A stretch of DNA of 16,885 nucleotides, taken from contig DATFRO010000081.1 in NCBI GenBank assembly GCA_035263105.1, forward strand, positions 1 through 16,885, in the 5' to 3' direction. A program made the position numbers and the translations under genes. Numbering within the stretch: the stretch's first letter is position 1; every line of letters starts with the position of its first letter. Below are positions 14,414 through 16,885 of the stretch, in pieces. Source of the DNA: DATBVX01 sp035263105 (lineage in GTDB: Bacteria; Pseudomonadota; Gammaproteobacteria; Steroidobacterales; Steroidobacteraceae). The notes beneath the pieces were generated by a model. It had not been told where the DNA came from. It saw nothing but the letters and a program-made list of their open reading frames with translations, and made no database searches.

Positions 14414-15213
14414 CCTGCACCCTCCGCTCGCGGCGACAGGTCGACCCGCACGATGTCCTCGACGCCGGTCCTCGCCGCCGGATAGCGCGCACAAACCAGC
14501 GGATCATGACCTGGAATGTAGTGATCGGGAGAGCTCGCGAGCCGCAACGCCGTGCGCTGCGCCTCGACGTACTGCTGGCCGTTGTCGAAGATCGGAAACG
14601 CACGGCCCGGGTCGAGGTTGGCGTAGAAGTGCGCGGTATCCGAACCGAGCACTACCCACCCGCGCTCGGTCGCGACGCGCACGATCTGCATGCCGCGCGT
14701 GTGTCCGCCGACCTTGTGCAAGGTGATCCCGGACGCGAGCTCGGCATCTCCGTCGTAGAACTGCACGCGGCCCGCGAATACCTTGTCGACCATCGCAGCG
14801 ACGCTGCCCGCGTCGAACACGCCGCCGACCTCGGGTTCTGTCATGCAACGCCCGGTGCAGTAGGCCATCTCCGCGTCCTGCAAGTGATAGCGCGCGCGCG
14901 GAAAGAGCTGGTGATTTCCCGAATGGTCGTAATGCATGTGCGAAATCACGATATGCTCGACCTGGTCCGGTGCAATGCCGATTGCGCCGAGTCCGTCGGC
15001 CACCGGGCGAACGAGTTCACGGCCGCGGCGTCGCGCCGCGTCGGCATCGAACCCCGTGTCGACGATCACGGTGCGCGCGTCGTTGACGATCGCCCACACG
15101 AAATAATCGAGCGGCATCGGCGCGTCGTGCTCATCGCCGCCCACGAAGTTGAAGCGGGCGGTACGCTCCAGGTGCGCATAACGGATGGCGAAGACTTTGT
15201 AGGTGGCAACCAT
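14410..15213 (-). CDS. Metallo-beta-lactamase-fold hydrolase, N-acyl homoserine lactonase-like (copy 2)
   Basis: This 267-residue protein has the metal ligands His92-x-His94-x-Asp96-His97 (SHMHYDHSGN), His171 (GGHTRG), Asp192 (LGSDTAH) and His236 (IPGHDP). Together with PLDYFVWAI and TVIVDTGFD near the N-terminus they strongly resemble AttM/AiiA-type lactonases. In this cluster a catabolic lactonase is as likely as quorum quenching. It is first in the operon. The ATG at 15213 fits the family start (MVATYKVFAIRYA) but has no Shine-Dalgarno site; the minus-strand bases just before it are pyrimidine-rich. It shares two bases with the start codon of the divergent flavoprotein gene. The next gene overlaps its stop by ATGA. 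Confidence 0.87.
   Translation of the reverse strand: MVATYKVFAIRYAHLERTARFNFVGGDEHDAPMPLDYFVWAIVNDARTVIVDTGFDADAARRRGRELVRPVADGLGAIGIAPDQVEHIVISHMHYDHSGNHQLFPRARYHLQDAEMAYCTGRCMTEPEVGGVFDAGSVAAMVDKVFAGRVQFYDGDAELASGITLHKVGGHTRGMQIVRVATERGWVVLGSDTAHFYANLDPGRAFPIFDNGQQYVEAQRTALRLASSPDHYIPGHDPLVCARYPAARTGVEDIVRVDLSPRAEGAG
15201..15206 (+). promoter_or_regulatory. Shine-Dalgarno site of the divergent flavoprotein gene
   Basis: AGGTGG lies 5 bases before the ATG at 15212 and supports that start over the in-frame GTG at 15203, which overlaps the site. It lies inside the first codons of the minus-strand lactonase gene. Confidence 0.5.
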
Positions 15214-16768
15214 GGGCAAGCACGATATTGTCGTTGTCGGTTCGGGGCACAACGGTCTGGTGGCCGGAGCTTATCTTGCAGCGGCCGGCAAGCGAGTTCT
15301 GGTCCTAGAGCGAAATGCCTGGTTCGGCGGCGGGGTCGTCACCCGGGAGCTGACCCTGCCGGGCTTTCGCCACGACCAGCATTCCATGGCCCATATTTTT
15401 ATTCAGGCGAACCCCCTCCTGGCGGCCGACGAGCTGAAACTCAAGGCGAAATACGGGCTCAAGTACGTGTTCCCCGACCCGCCCATGATGTCGGTGTTCG
15501 AGGACGGGCGCACGCTGGGACTGTATCGCGATCGCGAACGGACCTGCGCCGAGATCGCGAAGTTCTCCAGGCATGATGCCGATGCCTATCGTCGCCTCTC
15601 GACCCAGGCCGCCGCCTGGCTACCGATGATCGCCGCGTCGCTCTACACAGCCCCGGCGCCACAAGGCGCCTCGTTCGCGATGCTCGACCAGAGCCGCGAA
15701 GGCCGGGAGTTCTGGCGCGTGGTGCAGATGAGCACGCACGACGTCGTGTGCGAATACTTCGAGCACGACCTGGTGCGCATGCACTTCGCACGCATTGCGG
15801 GCGAGAACCTGGTGTCGCCCGACGAGAAAGCGACCGGGCTCGGCGTGTTCGTGTTCGCCGGCTTCATGGAAGCGACCGGCATCGGCGTGCCGATCGGCGG
15901 CAGTGGACGGCTCACCGATGCGCTCGTCGCCTGCATCCGGGATTTCGGCGGCGAGGTGCTGGCGAATGTCGATGTCGCGCGCGTGCTGACGAAGAATGGC
16001 CGCGCGACGGGCGTCGTGACCAGGGCAGGCCAGGAGTACGCGGCGAACGACGCGGTGATCGGTGCGATTCATCCGCACGACATCGGCAAGATGGTGGAAG
16101 GCGTGGACGCCGAAATCGCGCGCGCCGCGGCGGCCACCCAGATTTCTGAGAACGCCTGCATCACCGTGCACGCGGCACTCGAGGCGCCGTTGCGCTTCAA
16201 GGCGGGCGAGCAAGTGCGCGCGGCGATGATCGAGCTCCTGCCGGCGAGTTACGAGACCTTGCGCCGCTCGTTCGACGACCTGCGCTACGGCGGATTCTCG
16301 CAGCATCCGCTCGTCGGTCTCGGCTCGCTCACGATGTTCGATCCTTCGCGCGTGCCCGCGGGCCGCGCAACGATGCACGCCTGGGACTACGTGCCGTACG
16401 ATCGTCCGGACCAGCGCTCATGGGATGAAACGAAGCGCGAGTATGCGCAACGCATGCTCGGTCACATGAGCAAGTTCATCGAGAATGTCCCGGGCGACGT
16501 GCTGCAGTTCCACTGCGACAGCCCGGTCGACATGGAGCGCACGTCGCCGAGCTTCCGGCGAGGCGACCTGCACGGCATCGCACCGACGACCTACCAGTCG
16601 GGATCACATCGACCGACACCCGAGCTCGGGCAGTTCACGGTGCCGGGGATCGACCGGCTCTACCTCGTCGGCCCGTTCCAGCATCCGGGCGGCGGAGTGT
16701 TCGGCGCCGGACGCGCCACGGGCGTGAAGGTCGCCGAGGACCTGAAGATCAAATTCCCGGGAAGCTAG
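15212..16768 (+). CDS. Phytoene desaturase-like FAD-dependent oxidoreductase (PYROXD2/CrtI-like)
   Basis: The 518-residue protein belongs to the phytoene desaturase-like flavoprotein family, which desaturates or oxidises hydrophobic carbon chains or amines. The N-terminal dinucleotide fold has GSGHNG at 10-15 and Glu33 (VLERN) for the FAD ribose, followed by FGGGVVTRELTLPGF. A central VPIGGSGRLTDAL and the C-terminal LYLVGPFQHPGGGVFGAGRATG complete the FAD site. It is closer to the widespread PYROXD2-like group than to carotenoid enzymes; no carotenoid gene is nearby. The ATG at 15212 follows AGGTGG. It runs divergently from the ten-gene operon with overlapping start codons, so any promoter must lie inside the lactonase gene. 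Its TAG stop overlaps a minus-strand stop within CTAG. Confidence 0.88.
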   Translation: MGKHDIVVVGSGHNGLVAGAYLAAAGKRVLVLERNAWFGGGVVTRELTLPGFRHDQHSMAHIFIQANPLLAADELKLKAKYGLKYVFPDPPMMSVFEDGRTLGLYRDRERTCAEIAKFSRHDADAYRRLSTQAAAWLPMIAASLYTAPAPQGASFAMLDQSREGREFWRVVQMSTHDVVCEYFEHDLVRMHFARIAGENLVSPDEKATGLGVFVFAGFMEATGIGVPIGGSGRLTDALVACIRDFGGEVLANVDVARVLTKNGRATGVVTRAGQEYAANDAVIGAIHPHDIGKMVEGVDAEIARAAAATQISENACITVHAALEAPLRFKAGEQVRAAMIELLPASYETLRRSFDDLRYGGFSQHPLVGLGSLTMFDPSRVPAGRATMHAWDYVPYDRPDQRSWDETKREYAQRMLGHMSKFIENVPGDVLQFHCDSPVDMERTSPSFRRGDLHGIAPTTYQSGSHRPTPELGQFTVPGIDRLYLVGPFQHPGGGVFGAGRATGVKVAEDLKIKFPGS

Positions 16769-16885
16769 CGGCCGCGGATCGCGTTGAGCTCGGCACGACG
16801 CGCTTCTTCGACGGCAAGTCGCGCCGGATCGGCCTCGCCTTCGGGGAGCGCCGCAAGAAGATCGCGGAAGATCTCCTCGATATCC
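16765..16885 (-). CDS. C-terminal end of an unidentified protein (partial, start beyond window)
   Basis: Reading the minus strand from the right edge gives an uninterrupted 39-codon stretch ending in TAG at 16767-16765. The encoded tail is charged and helical (IEEIFRDLLAALPEGEADP, then RLAVEEARRAELNAIRGR). Codon choice is GC-rich like the rest of the window. I do not recognise the family. It converges on the flavoprotein gene with both stops inside one CTAG. A chance open frame cannot be excluded for so short a piece. Confidence 0.5.
   Translation of the reverse strand, partial: DIEEIFRDLLAALPEGEADPARLAVEEARRAELNAIRGR

Noticed and set aside
15231..15260. Minus-strand promoter for the lactonase operon using GACAAT inside the flavoprotein gene
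   Set aside because: The -10-like box is weak and no -35 lies at 16-18 bases, so it was not listed as a feature.

Overview
The window looks like chromosomal DNA of a GC-rich Gram-negative bacterium, probably a proteobacterium (gamma or beta). The reasons are separate AccB and AccC polypeptides, two predicted outer-membrane beta-barrel proteins with signal peptides, purine-rich Shine-Dalgarno sites, and very compact operons full of 1-4 base overlaps. The genus cannot be named from the sequence. No rRNA, tRNA, CRISPR array, insertion sequence, integrase or phage gene was seen.

Layout from left to right. (1) Bases 1-1710, plus strand: the end of a biotin carboxyl carrier protein gene and a complete biotin carboxylase gene, overlapping by ATGA. 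Both diverge from the usual housekeeping motifs and may be a second accBC pair. (2) Bases 1711-1965: a non-coding leader ending in a terminator-like hairpin directly before the ribosome binding site of a sugar phosphate isomerase/epimerase-like gene (1966-2817). (3) Bases 2818-4908, minus strand: four genes of poorly understood families (DUF1772 membrane protein, DUF3303, exported DsrE-like protein, DUF2490 outer-membrane protein). (4) Bases 5044-6334, minus strand: an outer-membrane barrel protein gene followed 1 base later by a DUF488 gene. The barrel gene's Shine-Dalgarno site can pair with either of two upstream sequences. (5) Bases 6464-15213, minus strand: ten genes packed head to tail, apparently ending at one intrinsic terminator (6421-6447). 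In transcription order they encode a metallo-beta-lactamase-fold lactonase-like protein, a 3-hydroxyisobutyrate dehydrogenase-like protein, a 4-carboxymuconolactone decarboxylase-like protein, an NTF2/SnoaL-like protein, a beta-lactamase-family serine hydrolase, a GMC flavin oxidoreductase, a second metallo-beta-lactamase-fold hydrolase, a short-chain dehydrogenase, a cytochrome P450 and a GFA-family protein. (6) Bases 15212-16768, plus strand: a divergent phytoene desaturase-like flavoprotein whose start codon overlaps that of the first operon gene. (7) The end of an unidentified minus-strand gene at the right edge.

The most interesting part is region 5 with region 6. The enzyme set (P450, alcohol-oxidising flavoprotein, SDR, beta-hydroxyacid dehydrogenase, lactonase/esterase hydrolases, carboxymuconolactone decarboxylase-like protein, NTF2-like protein, possible formaldehyde-handling GFA protein) looks like a catabolic or modification pathway for an oxygenated or methoxylated, possibly lactone-forming carbon compound. 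The substrate is unknown. No regulator, transporter, CoA ligase or P450 redox partner is visible, so the pathway may continue beyond the right edge or rely on genes elsewhere.
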